The translations under genes and the position numbers were made by a program. DNA of 64,000 nt, taken from assembly GCA_963970005.1 (NCBI GenBank), contig CAXAMN010025250.1:1479455-1543454 (forward strand). Reading direction: 5' to 3'. Each line of letters begins with the position of its first letter. Position 1 is the stretch's first letter. The notes beneath the pieces were generated by a model. The model saw only the letters and a list, made by a program, of their open reading frames with translations. It did not search any database and was not told where the DNA came from. The stretch comes from Durusdinium trenchii (lineage: Eukaryota > Sar > Dinophyceae > Suessiales > Symbiodiniaceae). Below, piece by piece: positions 1 through 10,812 of this stretch.

Positions 1-150
1 GTGAGCTGCCCATGGTTCATACCGACCATCGCTGGTAGGTGAGATCCATCTGAACGAGCCTTCGTACAGCTCACACAGGCAACACTTGTCGGAGTTAGCT
101 GGACACCTAACACAATAAACACTTCAACATTTAAATTATTAGCTGACTTT

Positions 151-1916
151 CTAAACCAAAGCCTTGCGAGACTCCTTAGAAGCTGCTTCTGTGCAGGGGT
201 CTTCCGGCTGCTTTGCTTCCATGTCCACATCGGTGGCTTCGGGGGGGACTTCTGGCTGACATGCAGCAGAAGACGCAGGAGCCGGTGCATCTGAAGTCGA
301 AGTCTCCACTTCCTCCTCTGGGATTTGAAGAAGCTCAATGCCCTCCTCCTCCTCATTCAGCTGCTTTGATTGCTCCGAACTCCTGTGTTCCTCTGCCTCT
401 GACCCCGAGGAGCCTGAATCAATGTTCCCATCGTCCTTGTCCTGCACCGGACACGGGGGATGGCGAGAGCCAAAAACATTGTTTGCTCTTTAAATTTACA
501 TTAAATAGATTGTTTGCTTTTCACTTTCACAGTCAGGACTGTGTTTTAATCAACCTCTTTGAGGAAACCTCATGTCCTGAATCCGAAAAACACAATAGTT
601 TGGACTAGTTTATGCCACTGATTGGTGCAAAATATCAGACACAGTCTAGCGAAAAGGCACTTGACATTTACTTACATTACATATTTGAGCATTACATCCT
701 AGCGTGTTTATGCTGAATTCTTGACTACCACAGACAAAGCACAACAAACTAAGAAACCATGAAACCCAAATATGCAAACAGTAGATTCCACGTCAAGCTC
801 TCACTACATCAAAGAACATTCATCACATATCAATATCTATCAATATTATCTCAATAGTTGTTAGTCATATATGGCCTTCTTTCGCTTTCTCTCCGGCAAA
901 GCATCCATCACCTCCTGGATATATTCCTCTGACCTCCTCATATGTTGGAGAAACAGCATCACTTTATGACGATGGTCGAGCTTGCTGTGTCCTTTCAAGC
1001 CAAGTTGAGAGCAAAGCTTGCCCACCAATGCTCCTGACAATGTCTTGATCGTTACATCTGCCACACAATCGCAAATCGACATCCACGGACTGTTTTGCTC
1101 CCAGCACAACCTCTTGTCAACCACTGGCTTTGAGGCAGCAACTTTGTGTGACTTTAGATCTGGGATCATCATGCTTTTGGGCTTGGTGAAGTCTCCTGAA
1201 GAAAGGCCAAAGCACTTGTCACTGGTTGCAGGCGACATGTCCAAGCAAACGACATCATGAGGACCAGCGCGAATGACCAAAGAAGGATTCAGCAGCATGC
1301 CACTCGCATTGTCACTGTCGACCTTGGCTGTTGGAGCAATAAACCAGTGCTGAGGGATCAGTCTGGAGACCCATGCCTGGCAGTATGCTGCAGCCACAGC
1401 ATCTGCCTTTTTCTCCTCATCAGCTTCTGGACACTGCTCATACACCTCACGTAGGCATTGGAACAGCTCGAGTCTCTGACAAAAAATGTGTGGCTTTGTG
1501 AGTGCATCGATTCTTCCTCGCTTGGTCAGGCCATTCCCATTGATGCCAAGGCTTGCGTCAGTAGTCCTCAAGGAGCTAAAGATGCTTGCCTTGATCGCCT
1601 TCTTGGTCAGCGGAACTTGCCAGTCTGGTTCCTCCAGCTCCAAAGTGGATGCCCCCATAGGATGTGTCCATACCGATTTGCACGCAACACTGTGCAGGTT
1701 CTCCGGGACTGTTTTCTCTGCTTTCTTATGTCGTCTGCCTGCATCCCTCAGGGTGTTGAACGCAAGCTCATTTCCGAGACTGGTCAACATAGCGTCCATG
1801 TTCTTCCCAGTCATACCGCACACATGCTTGACAACAGCTCTGAAAGAACCTGCAGCCTCTGTGTCAATCTTGTCAGCTTGAAAGCCAAAGTGCCTCAGAG
1901 TGCGTTGACAACACAT
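151..1916 (-). CDS. 3' part of a minus-strand hypothetical gene (two exons, acidic C-terminus)
   Basis: No family recognised. The large exon runs 1916 to 876. It follows a TAG acceptor and encodes about 347 residues of mixed, soluble-looking protein without membrane segments. It ends in a basic run (RKRKK). Read on, it stops at 861-863. However, AAG|GC at 875-874 could be a GC donor, and a good acceptor (GTGCAG) at 447-442 would join it in phase 0 to a second exon at 441-151. That exon encodes a Glu/Asp/Ser-rich tail of about 96 residues ending in TAA. Upstream on the same strand lies the 2619-4428 gene, of which this is probably the 3' half. The exon structure is seen as frames and sites; the joining is inference. 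Confidence 0.55.
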
Positions 1917-2180
1917 CTACATTTCTTATCAGTTCTTAGAAATTGCTGTGGCATCGGTAATTTGAAGATACTTTTAACCAGTCCTTTAACAAATTATACA
2001 AGCATAGACCCCAAACAGCTTCAAAACGATTCAACGATTCGTTTAAGACCAATATTAGTCAATCACGATTTCTTGGTTCGCCCTACTTTCACCCCAAGAG
2101 CAAACTGCTTCATCAATGAATTTTTGTCGGCATTGACACTGAAACACTGAAACATTTTTGGAGGAGCAGCTAGTATTCAT

Positions 2181-2289
2181 AAATATGGGAGGTGGAAGAA
2201 GATATAGAAAACTAAGGGAGGATCAAAATGGCGGAGAGCTGCTCGTTATTTATATATATGGGAGGTGGATGGAGATATAGCAAACTAAG
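2181..2289. repeat. short direct duplication
   Basis: A 35-base segment, TATGGGAGGTGGA followed by an AGATATAG-AAACTAAG end, occurs at 2181-2215 and again at 2254-2289 with few changes. The surrounding bases (GAGCAGCTAG versus GAGAGCTGCT) are also related, so the unit is about 74 bases. Confidence 0.7.
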
Positions 2290-2359
2290 CTCAGAAAACT
2301 GAAAACACAAAACTTTTTGAGTGACCCTAGTTGTTTGTTTGTCCTTCTTGGAAAGGTGC

Positions 2360-2555
2360 GGACGCAGAGCCGGGCCACAGAGCCCAGCCACAGAGTTCAG
2401 GGGCGCGGCCAAGACAGAGGACAAGAGGAGGACAAGACCCGGACACAGAGCCGGGCCACAGAGTTGCTGTATACTAGGAGGACAAGAGCGGGACAAGGCC
2501 CAGCCACAGAGCCCAGCCACAGAGTTGACAGAGTTCAGGGGCGCGNNNNNNNNNN
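2360..2555. repeat. CACAGAG minisatellite with assembly gap
   Basis: Irregular tandem copies of CCACAGAG(C/T) joined to AGCCGGGC or AGCCCAGC and GGGGCGCGG blocks. The repeat runs into ten Ns at 2546-2555, so its true length is unknown. It lies in the presumed intron between the two parts of the minus-strand gene. Confidence 0.75.
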
Positions 2556-2618
2556 TCCGGCGCCGGACCCTGTAAAAGTGCCGGACTGAAGATCTAGGTA
2601 TAAGTATAAATTATAGAC

Positions 2619-4428
2619 CGAAACTGGGGCGATTGAGCCGCGGACCTTGTCCATTCAGCTTCAGTCATGAAGTCGCGGATGGTGGTCTTAGCCTTGGTTT
2701 CCCTAGTCCTGCCAGCCGCTGCCTCAGTAGACTTCTTGCAAGTCCTCCTCACAGGTAGCTGCTTTTGCTTGGACTTGCCCTTGCCTTCCTGCTGCTCTCC
2801 CACGCGCTTCTTTGCAAGCATAGAGCGCACCAACTGCAGTGGCATGCGAGGGGCCATCATCGACTCCATTCCAGGCCACCCAGGATCTTCGTCGAAAGAG
2901 GGCTTCTGCTGGCCACAACTAGTGCCACAACTTCGGCATTGGTCCTGGATTTGATCCAGTTTGCCAAGCTTCAAGACATCACAACACTAGTCACTAGTTC
3001 ATAACAAAGACAATTAATAGTTGATTGAGTCATACTCTTTTTGACTGAAACACTTGGCATTTCAGCACGACAGTCCAAGAGGAGGTTGGCATCCTCCAAT
3101 GCCTTCTCCACAGACGGGATGTCAGAGAACATGTCCTTGGCAGCAATCCAAGCCATGCACACCCTCTCATTCTCGGTAAGTCCTTTCACTTTCGAGATCT
3201 TGACCGCTGCACCCAGAGCCACGCCAAAGTGAAGAGGATACAGGCAGGAAATCTGAGTGTACTCATTGCCTGAAGACCACCTGCACTGATTGACGATCTT
3301 TAACCGTGAAAAGCACACATGAAACCGTGTTTGAGGATAAAAAGACAGAAGGCTTACAAAAGCTATGTCGTAAATAGAAACAAGGCGCCGTTTCCCTTTG
3401 CTTGTCAGCTTTGTGTAGTCCCGAACAATGCCACTTTGCGCAAACATCTTCTTGAGCTCATGATTGATCTCTGACACTAGCAATAAGGCTTTGGAGTTCC
3501 CACGCAGAGACAAGGGTTTCTCGGATAACCCTCCAAAACAACCCAACCTAATTGTGACTTTGTGGACATTCAAAACATGTGAATTTTGGAGTCCTGGCCA
3601 TTTCCACAGCAGCGACAAAGACGGCTGCTCCATGATAACCTCCAATTGCAAGAACTCCGCAAGGGGCAAGATGATGTCACAAATCAGCTGCGCTGTCGCA
3701 TTGCCTGCGACTACAGAGCGTACCCATCCTGCTCCATGCAATTCCTGGGGCTGGACAAGTTGAAGGGGAGTAGAAAAGGAACAACCACACCTAACCCCCC
3801 CACCAAACCAAAACAGACAACTTTTAATATCAATGTTGCTCTCAGCATGCCAAAGGACAATGCCACGTAAGGTGGTTCCTCTGGACAACCACACCCATGA
3901 ACTACAAGTTGGCGATAAATAGCATAAGCCTCCTGCGCGCACTGCACCCATACAAGCAATGAGTTCTTTGAGTCCATCTTCTGTATGGACATTCTGTTCC
4001 TCATATATTCCTGGGATTGGGTCTGTGGAGTCTGTGGAGGGATCAGAAGACACGAGCAATCAAAGATTATTTATGCATATTATTTATATAATATTTAATA
4101 TAAGTAATTAATATATATATATATATTTATCCCAATTGAACTTGGGATCTAGCGGATCTAGCCCTGATCACATGACAGGAAGTGGAACAAACCAATTCTA
4201 GTTGAAGAACAGGACTCGACAGTCGAAGGATTGGATGTGCAATCCGCCACCTTGTAAGAATCCAGCCCCAAGGCTTCTGCCAAAGATCTCGCAACCATCC
4301 TTTGTTCTGACCAAGCCTAACGTGGCCAGATACTCACAGACCTGCACAAAAGTCCAGATTGGCTGCCTCACAACCTTTGGAAGCTTCGGCATGGCTCACC
4401 CTCCACAATGCTTTGAGAGCAGCGATGG
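2619..4428 (-). CDS. multi-exon hypothetical protein, possible divergent C5-methyltransferase-like fold
   Basis: Six exons in one direction: about 4428-4342, 4276-4193, 4031-3859, 3750-3382, 3285-3037 and 2968-2619. Phases agree across the first three introns; the last two junctions are uncertain. Exon 1 has NLDFCAG. Exon 3 has LSPTCSSWVWLSRG. Exon 4 has VVAGN then a hydrophobic helix and VIMEQPS. The order resembles motifs I, IV (P-C) and VI (E-N-V) of C5 DNA methyltransferases, but PCQ is replaced by TCS and ENV by EQP, so activity is doubtful. From memory, dinoflagellate genomes hold many proteins with this P-C-S-S-W...R-G-T block. The last exon is Lys/Arg/Gln-rich. Introns 3858-3751 (108 nt) and 3381-3286 (96 nt) are multiples of three without stops. 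The gene probably continues into 1916-151. Confidence 0.55.
4106..4128. repeat. AT microsatellite
   Basis: TATA run inside an AT-rich intron of the minus-strand gene (4192-4032). Confidence 0.8.
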
Positions 4429-5183
4429 CTGCAAATAAGTCTTTTTCAAGAAATCTAGTAAGAGCAAATGAGGAGAACGATTATGTTGAGAAGCCTGATT
4501 ATTGGAGGAGAATGCGCGAACACTCTTTCGAATCATGTTCTTCAGCGCCAAAATTCGCTCCATTCGGCCCCGGGCGCTGGCTGAGTCTCACAAGTGCGAG
4601 GTCTGCATTTTGGATGGCGATCCCCATGTTCCTGACTGGTGCGCCTCGGTCGGTCAGACTGGGGAAAGGTGCATACAGGCGGCATACGGCACAAAATCAA
4701 CACAGGGGTTGTTGTTTTGTATTAGTGGTGCGTTTCCTGGTTTGGGGTGTTTCAACAAGAGACCACCAGCAAACACAAATCAGAGTGTAAAGGGAGCAAT
4801 GCAAGAAGCCTCGAATGGATAGATGTGAAGACTCTGACAGTTAACATGTTTACTTGCTGAAGTATGTCTTTGCCACGAAGTTCAGGCTGTTCCTACTCAG
4901 TTATACGAAAAGGGGGGTTGAGCCGTTGACCACGTCATCCACGTCGAGCTTGAACTAACTTGTTGGAAAAGTACAGCAAGCAGTTTTCTTATCAGGTTGT
5001 CATGCTGATCAGTGGTAAAGCTGGCAGTACGGTTGACGATCCTTTTAGGGCTCACAAATGCTTAGTTGGTCTTGTCAAGTTGCTGATATTTCCTCGTTCA
5101 GCCAGCGATATACGAGGCACCACCGATCACTAAAGCTCTTCGTCCTGCCTTTGGTTTCAGGTCTCGTTACTACATCCAACCTA

Positions 5184-5232
5184 ATAGCGATGGCCTCCAA
5201 CCGAGTAGCTTCTTCTTACTAGTGGCTACTAG
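5184..5232. repeat. 21-mer family repeat copy
   Basis: TAATAGCGATGGCCTCCAAC followed by TAGTAGC-like halves. It is an isolated copy of the 21-base family that forms arrays at 35185-35310 and 51735-51945. Confidence 0.7.
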
Positions 5233-5281
5233 GCCAAACACACTGCTGTATTTGAGGCCGGTGAGATTTTAGTCAACCCAG

Positions 5282-6116
5282 TGGTGTACCAATACGTCTT
5301 TGAGGAGGCACCTCCACCGCTCCTCGGCAAGACCGGTATAGAAACCTGGAGCGGGAGCTGCAAGAATCATCCTCTTCCTTCCGTTGGTTTTGTATGTTTG
5401 TTGTTGCAACACTGACATCCTGGAAGCACTCTGGAGAAGGGCTCCTAAATTCGTGTTTAAATGTTCCAAGGCCCTTACCAAAGCCAAAAACATGACGGCG
5501 TCCATGTTCCGAGTTCCTCATCCGCAGCAGATCCGGCTGAGCGGAGGCTCCGTTCCATCTTACAGGCCCTCAATTTGGTGGCCGCAGGCATGGGACCGTT
5601 GCCCGCGCTTGCACCATTCACCGGGCCAGCACAGATGTCAGGGCCAGGTATGGAAGAAAGAGAGCAGACATACCTGCATCCTTGAAATCACCTGCAAAGG
5701 GCAGGTGTAAAGAGGATTATATAGTATAGGCGTAGCTGCCTGAAAAAGGCTCGATTTATGTACCCATGTTCCATACTTTGGAGTGTTTTTTTGGTACCGA
5801 CAGGGACTCACAGGGTGATCCGGAGGGCGAAGGCGTGGCATCTTGCACACATATCCGTGACGCACCTCACGGTCATTTGAGCCAAACCAGAGCCTATCAC
5901 TCACTCCAAACCCACTCCAAACCCACTCCACACCTCTACACCTCCACCCGCGCTGCAGGATCCATCAGCAATGCCATGACGGCGGCCCTGAGCCCTTTGG
6001 TCCCAGAGAACCTCAACGAAGGGCACTTGGTGTCGCTGGGCTGCAGCTCTTGGTGTCGCTGGGCGGGAACCCAACGTCGAGAAGATGGGCAGAAGAACTG
6101 GCTCTCAGAGGCCTAG
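5282..6116 (+). CDS. three-exon hypothetical protein (3' end of gene)
   Basis: Exons 5282-5335 (donor GTATAG), 5471-5647 (donor GTATGG) and 5959-6116 (acceptor CGCTGCAG). Phases match at both junctions: one base, then two. The joined frame reads VYQYVFEEAPPPLLGKTG, then a Ser-rich linker, an amphipathic helix AERRLRSILQALN, an Ala/Pro/Gly hydrophobic stretch, and SISNAMTAALSPLVPENLNE before the stop. TTGGTGTCGCTGGGC is repeated at 6028 and 6050, so the last 20 codons may be downstream of another donor. No family recognised; the upstream exons were not found. Three consecutive phase-matched junctions make chance unlikely. Confidence 0.62.
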
Positions 6117-6524
6117 AATCTCAGCGGTGTTGTTCTTATTTTTCACGAGCAAGAAGCACGAGGAGCTTCTAGGTGACCTTTTGAGATCTGAGGATGTCAC
6201 CTAGGCTCGAAAGGTTTACTTAGAGACTTGGAGACTCCAAAGAGGTCAGTTTGAAGTTCCTGGCACTTGGGGTTGGTTCAGAAACTATCATGCTCCTAAA
6301 ATAGGACCTTGCATTATATAATGATTAGGTAGGTAGATCATCGATGATAAGAGGGGGCAGAAAACCGTCGCCTTCCTCGCTTTTCGCCTGAAACGCCACG
6401 GGGGCGACCTGTTTTTTTAAATGCCGCCGCCGGGGCCACAAAGATCATGTCAAGAGTTCTTGGAATCTTTGGAATGACATGTCATGCAAATAGTTAGACG
6501 TTCATTTCATGCAAAGATGTTTGA

Positions 6525-6772
6525 ATGACATTGGAGTCTTGGAATGAAGATGTCCAGACCCACCCACTGGGCCGACTGAGAAGCCAAGAAGACATGGCTC
6601 AGCAGCGTTCACAGCGACACAAGGTAGGAGCGACACACGCACCGGAGAAGACCTATAGCTACAGCATCCTTCAGACTTCCTCCAGGTTTTGGGAGATCAT
6701 CAACCCTTGAAGGACCCAAACCTGTGGACGTTTCACAAAAGCGGACGGCCGTGGTTTCTTCCGCGGTCGTGA
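6525..6772 (+). CDS. two-exon hypothetical terminal segment
   Basis: A frame ending SQEDMAQQRSQRHK meets the donor AAG|GTAGGA at 6624. After a 62-base intron the acceptor TCCTCCAG at 6685 continues in phase 0 as VLGDHQPLKDPNLWTFHKSG to a TGA at 6770-6772. A second frame through the last exon (SQKRTAVVSSAVVKEW) is also open, so the frame choice rests on phase agreement. Unknown function. Confidence 0.42.
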
Positions 6773-6861
6773 AAGAATGGATGTCACCGCGGATGTCACC
6801 GCTGGATTCCAACGGTCGTTACTAGCAAAAGGCCTCCACCTAAAGACCACGTGGCTTGCAG

Positions 6862-7048
6862 GTACTTTTACTACGTCAACTGTTTGCTTGCACTGGTTGC
6901 ACTGGTGGTCTTCCTCTACCTTCCTGAGCATGGATTGAGTCGCCCTCCAGTCTGGGTCTCAGGATGGGAAAAAACACGCGCCCGGCCGTGGATGAGCTGC
7001 GTGTGGATCGTGTGGATGTTGTTGGGACAAAAGACCTTCACCCTGTGA
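6862..7048 (+). CDS. terminal exon of a small membrane protein
   Basis: Acceptor GGCTTGCAG at 6861 opens a frame of 62 codons to TGA. It starts YFYYVNCLLALVALVVFLYL, a clear transmembrane helix, then a loop with GLSRPPVWVSGWEK and a second hydrophobic segment (MSCVWIVWMLLG). The topology suggests a two-helix hairpin at the C-terminus of a longer protein. Family not recognised. Confidence 0.58.
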
Positions 7049-7326
7049 TCCAGGTGGAATATGTACGGGGTTCTAGGCTCTAGATGGTCAGACCAGCACC
7101 GTCTCGTGGAGCCAACCGTTCCCACAACAGGCGCCCAGCCCTGTGGAACCTATAAAGATATCTAAAGATCAACAGAACACCAAGAATCTTCTGAAAGTGT
7201 TTGTGCAAGTGTTTGTGTATGAGAGGAGTTGCCTTGCCAAGGCCTCAATCACCAATTGGCTCCTTTCTTGAAAGCACACACCAGCATGTATACATCATCC
7301 ACCCAAACCACACCACCCAACCGCAG

Positions 7327-7437
7327 CTGGGTTCATCCTGCGGTTCCATCCTCTCCGAGGAACTGGGGCTTCGCACGTCGCTGCTGGCGACGCAGGACCG
7401 TAGCGCGAGCCTTTTGGGCTCTGTCCAAATCAGCTGA
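7327..7437 (+). CDS. terminal exon, hypothetical
   Basis: Acceptor CAACCGCAG at 7326 opens in phase 0 and reads 36 codons to TGA, with GC-rich third positions. It contains ILSEELGLRTSLLATQDR, an amphipathic helix-like run. The other frames here are Arg/Trp-rich and less protein-like. Function unknown. Confidence 0.5.
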   Translation: MGSSCGSILSEELGLRTSLLATQDRSASLLGSVQIS

Positions 7438-7439
7438 GC

Positions 7440-8538
7440 CGTCCCGACGGCGACCGGACGCGAGGGACGGGTCCAGGACGCGCTCCGGACGGTCCAAAAG
7501 GATGGGTGTGGCGTGGGGACGGTCCGGAACTCGTGGAGGGGGGGGATGGGTCCTATAGATGACTGGGGTGAGGTGTTTTAGTTGGGTTGCTAAGTCGAAG
7601 ATGTTGAACTAGGTCGACTGGTGCCCAGCGTGTTTGGTCAAGCAACATGGCTATGGCGGCGATGGGTCATGGATGTCATGGCACACCAGACATGGTCAAC
7701 CTACCAGGGTGTCCGGGTTAGCACAGCCCTTCAATGTTCGCAACAATAGGGAGAAGCTCATCAGCAGTCCTGCCCCGGTAGTGCCAAAACACCGGGGTGG
7801 GTGCGGCAATTTGGGGTGCCGCCTGAGAAGTTGCAAGTAAAACCACCTCCAATCAGCGAGCAGCAACCAAAAATGGAGAAGTGTCAAAATCAGGGACACG
7901 GAGTGAGCATATCTTGATCAACATACAACCCTATCCTCTCCAACAAATGGGTGTAGGGGTGTGTATTCTAATAGGGAGACCCCCCAACCAATGGATTTTT
8001 GTTGGTCTATGTCGTTTTCTTCCAGGGCGTCTTTGGGAGATCTCCCTATTTTGATACACACCCAAATCTTGGAGCCCCCTCCTTCAAAGGCCACATCTCA
8101 CACTGAAAACAATAACATGTTGAGGTTTGTTTTCTCAAAACAGGTTGATAGCAAACATGAGGATGTCACAACTGGGAAGCTTGGGTAGGATACGGTAGGA
8201 TTATTTTTGGAGCAGAAGGCTTGATGAGCAGCATTGGACCAGTTCTTTGGGCCAGAGGTGCTTTAACATTCGGTTGGAGTTGGAATTGAACAAGATGCTC
8301 TTTGAGGAGCAGGTTTGTCAGGAAGTCCGGAAGCTTGTCATAAAACGACAGATGCTGCGTTACTGATTACCACCAGACCAAACCTGTCAAGCTTTGGCAC
8401 TTTTTGTTTTCTGTCAAGCTCATAGAGGTCAGTGACCACGATTTGTTTCCTAGATGAAGTTGATTCGAAGATTGGTATGAATTAGAAGACCCCGCATCTA
8501 AAAAGGAAAAAAAACATGTGAAGCAGTGCAGCAACAAA
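7440..8538. other. no gene seen; contains a small foldback
   Basis: Short frames only, none with splice-site support. A foldback with arms of about 20-24 bases sits at 7955-8065. The rest is unremarkable, with GGTCC-rich DNA at 7440-7560. Confidence 0.5.
7955..8065. mobile_element. small foldback (MITE-like) element
   Basis: TGTGTATTCTAATAGGGAGA at 7960-7979 faces its near-perfect reverse complement at about 8041-8060 (TCTCCCTATTTTGATACACA). The inner flanks (ACCCCCCAAC and GGGAGATCTC) remain partly complementary. There is no coding capacity and no clear target-site duplication. Confidence 0.5.
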
Positions 8539-8694
8539 ATGACACATGCCAGTCATGCCAGCAAGAACAACATGCCAGCAAAACTCGTGTGGTACAATGT
8601 TCAGTCCCAAGAACTCATCGCCCCAAACGATGCTGACTTGGAGCAACAAGTCACTGCGGTGTCCGTCCAGGCTCTGCTCCGGTGGATCCTTTAG
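8539..8694 (+). CDS. small hypothetical ORF (51 codons)
   Basis: ATG at 8539 reads to TAG at 8692-8694. The second half, WYNVQSQELIAPNDADLEQQ then VTAVSVQALLRWIL, has protein-like composition and G-rich first positions. The N-terminal Thr/His/Ala/Ser repeats (ATGCCAGCA-like) may be non-coding, and the true exon may start near 8568. Confidence 0.42.
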   Translation: MTHASHASKNNMPAKLVWYNVQSQELIAPNDADLEQQVTAVSVQALLRWIL

Positions 8695-8896
8695 AGTCCC
8701 TGCTCTTCGCCACCTCTGTCGGGGTACCGCGCCTTGGCGACCTGGGTGGTTCAACCAGTGGTGGAAGTAGAACATGCTGGAACCAGTTTCGGTATGTTTG
8801 GGTCCGAAACTTGCTTTGGGTCCCAATTACCAGGTCTTTCGGCCAAAGATCTCTTCCGTCAGCAATCATGCTAATGTATATTCATAAACGCCCCAC

Positions 8897-9196
8897 ATGG
8901 AGATGATGGTTGTTGATGTTCACCCTGATAAGGATGTTATCATAAGGATGATGATGGCATTTTACTTAGGGGTCTTGATTCATCAACACCCTACTTCCAC
9001 TCCAAAAACCAAAGCACAGGGCCAAGCAAAACCTCTAAGCACCACCTTCCAAGAACCACCTCCAGCCCCAGACCCCCTGGGAATTCACCGCACTGTCCTT
9101 GGCGGACCGAGGTCCAGCGTCTGCGACTCGGTGCGGGCCATTCGCCAGGCGAGCGAACGGACAGGACGGGCGTTGGTTTCGAAGAAATGGTCTTAG
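8897..9196 (+). CDS. hypothetical ORF, coding-like 3' half
   Basis: A 99-codon frame ending in TAG. From about 9100 it shows GC-rich third positions and reads SSVCDSVRAIRQASERTGRA then LVSKKWS. The 5' half is low quality, so the real exon probably starts within 9050-9110. Confidence 0.4.
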   Translation: MEMMVVDVHPDKDVIIRMMMAFYLGVLIHQHPTSTPKTKAQGQAKPLSTTFQEPPPAPDPLGIHRTVLGGPRSSVCDSVRAIRQASERTGRALVSKKWS

Positions 9197-9765
9197 ATGG
9201 TCTTAGATAGATGAGATGTCACGGTTTTGGTGTGTTTTGTTGTTTGGTGGGTGGCGGTGCAGGTAGATGGATCCAGAATCAGCTTCAAAGTTGACATTTG
9301 CTATTGTTTAATTGTGGCACATTACAAGTTGTTGGCTGCTCATCAACAAGTAACTAGGAGCTTCTTGACAGTGGAATAGCATTGAGGTCGTCTCACAGGA
9401 CGGCTATCCTCTGTCGCCCGGTGAACAAACGTTCACTTTGCCATCAAGCACGGTGCCATCAAGCACAGCACTGTAATTCTGTGTGTCGAATGTGCACCGC
9501 TGCTGATCTCCTTTCTAAGTGGAAACATGCCATGCCTATGAAGTCCAAAGGAGCGACCGAGGTCATTGTCGATCGGGTTGGTCGATTGGTTGTGTGTTCA
9601 TGTTCTGCATTATTTACCTTCTGGGGAAGAGTGTTTTTGTTTAAATACGATGTCCTTTTCCATAGAATCTTTCTCATTTTGCGTCCTACCTCGCATACCA
9701 CTATGATACTGGTTTCTTTTCTGCCGCGGTTGGATACTCCGCAAGTTTCTTTTTGGTGTGAACAG

Positions 9766-9890
9766 GTTTCAGTGTCCCCGGGTTCCTTGGGAGCTCCAAA
9801 CCCGACGGAATCGATCTATCTGTCCACTCTGAGGCACGGACGACTCCTGCGGTCCACGAAACGGATGAAACGGAACCGATCACGGAATAG
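9766..9890 (+). CDS. terminal exon, acidic hypothetical
   Basis: Acceptor GTGAACAG at 9765 (after a TTTCTTTTTGG tract) opens with two bases and reads 40 codons to TAG: GFLGSSKPDGIDLSVHSEAR, then TTPAVHETDETEPITE. It is Asp/Glu/Thr-rich and disordered-looking. A longer frame (9382-9903) overlaps but is Arg/Cys-rich here. Confidence 0.5.
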
Positions 9891-9915
9891 GTTTTGTTGC
9901 TAATTGACAAATATC

Positions 9916-9997
9916 ACCATCCTCATCACTGCACCATCACTGATCACCATCCCCCTCCTCATCATCATCCTCCTCCTCCTCATCATCATCATCAACA
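9916..9997. repeat. CAT/CCT microsatellite
   Basis: Mixed CATCAC, CTCCTC and CATCAT triplets over about 80 bases. Confidence 0.8.
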
Positions 9998-10029
9998 AGG
10001 ACCGCTCAGCCCAGGGGTAAATCTGTTCC

Positions 10030-10233
10030 ATGGATGCATTTGACAGTTCGTCGAAACCACCCATGATTGTGGCGCCGTATCAACATCTTCAACTGCAAGA
10101 GCTGGCGGGTGTCATCATCGTCGTCGCACAGATGAGTCAGAATCCAGTCATCGGATTCATCGGAGGAGATAGGAGAAGTCTTCTAGGGCGAGGATGTTTG
10201 GAAACCGCGTGCTGCCTAGGCTCCACCTTTTGA
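10030..10233 (+). CDS. hypothetical ORF
   Basis: ATG at 10030 reads 67 codons to TGA with PPMIVAPYQHLQLQELAGVI, a hydrophobic VIIVV stretch and VIGFIGGDRRSLLG. An overlapping downstream frame (10194-10538) contains APLLGSPLSPQDLEAQTG and may be a separate exon. Neither is recognised. Confidence 0.42.
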   Translation: MDAFDSSSKPPMIVAPYQHLQLQELAGVIIVVAQMSQNPVIGFIGGDRRSLLGRGCLETACCLGSTF

Positions 10234-10699
10234 GAAGATGGAACTGGGGTGAAAGATTGCGAGGTACAACTGGAGCGCTTTTGGGCACAAAGATGGGTCT
10301 TTGCATTCGGATCACCGAGGGGCAGTGGTCAACTGCTCGGATCACCGCGCCAGCCGCGCCACTGCTCGGATCTCCCTTGTCACCCCAAGACTTGGAGGCT
10401 CAAACAGGCCGCATGTCATACGCCTACGTGCGGCCGCATGTCCGTGCGTCGGCTAAGAAGAGATGTTTTTCAAGCCTTCACTCACTGGATGCCAAAGGGC
10501 ACCAATTATGTGGATCAAAACCAGGATGCCTCGGTTGACCAATTTGGAACGTCAAACTACAGTGTGGGAACTCCAGGTTTTGACCCATCCCCATGTGGCA
10601 AAACAAGACTGAGTAGAAGTGGAAACAACAACTACAGCTCACCATAGGAGGTTTTGTGCCGTGGCTCTTTGTTTGTTTTGCTGCACCCAAGAGACTATA

Positions 10700-10738
10700 T
10701 AGGTATATATATATATAGGTATATATTTAATTATATGT
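10700..10738. repeat. AT-rich microsatellite
   Basis: GGTATATATATATATAGGTATATATTTAATTATATG tract, split by two GGTA interruptions. Confidence 0.7.
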
Positions 10739-10812
10739 AATCTAGTTTCATCTTACTTGTTTCGGATCACCATGGACCTCTCCCAGCCCACTGCCCCCTG
10801 ACTGCCCCCCAG

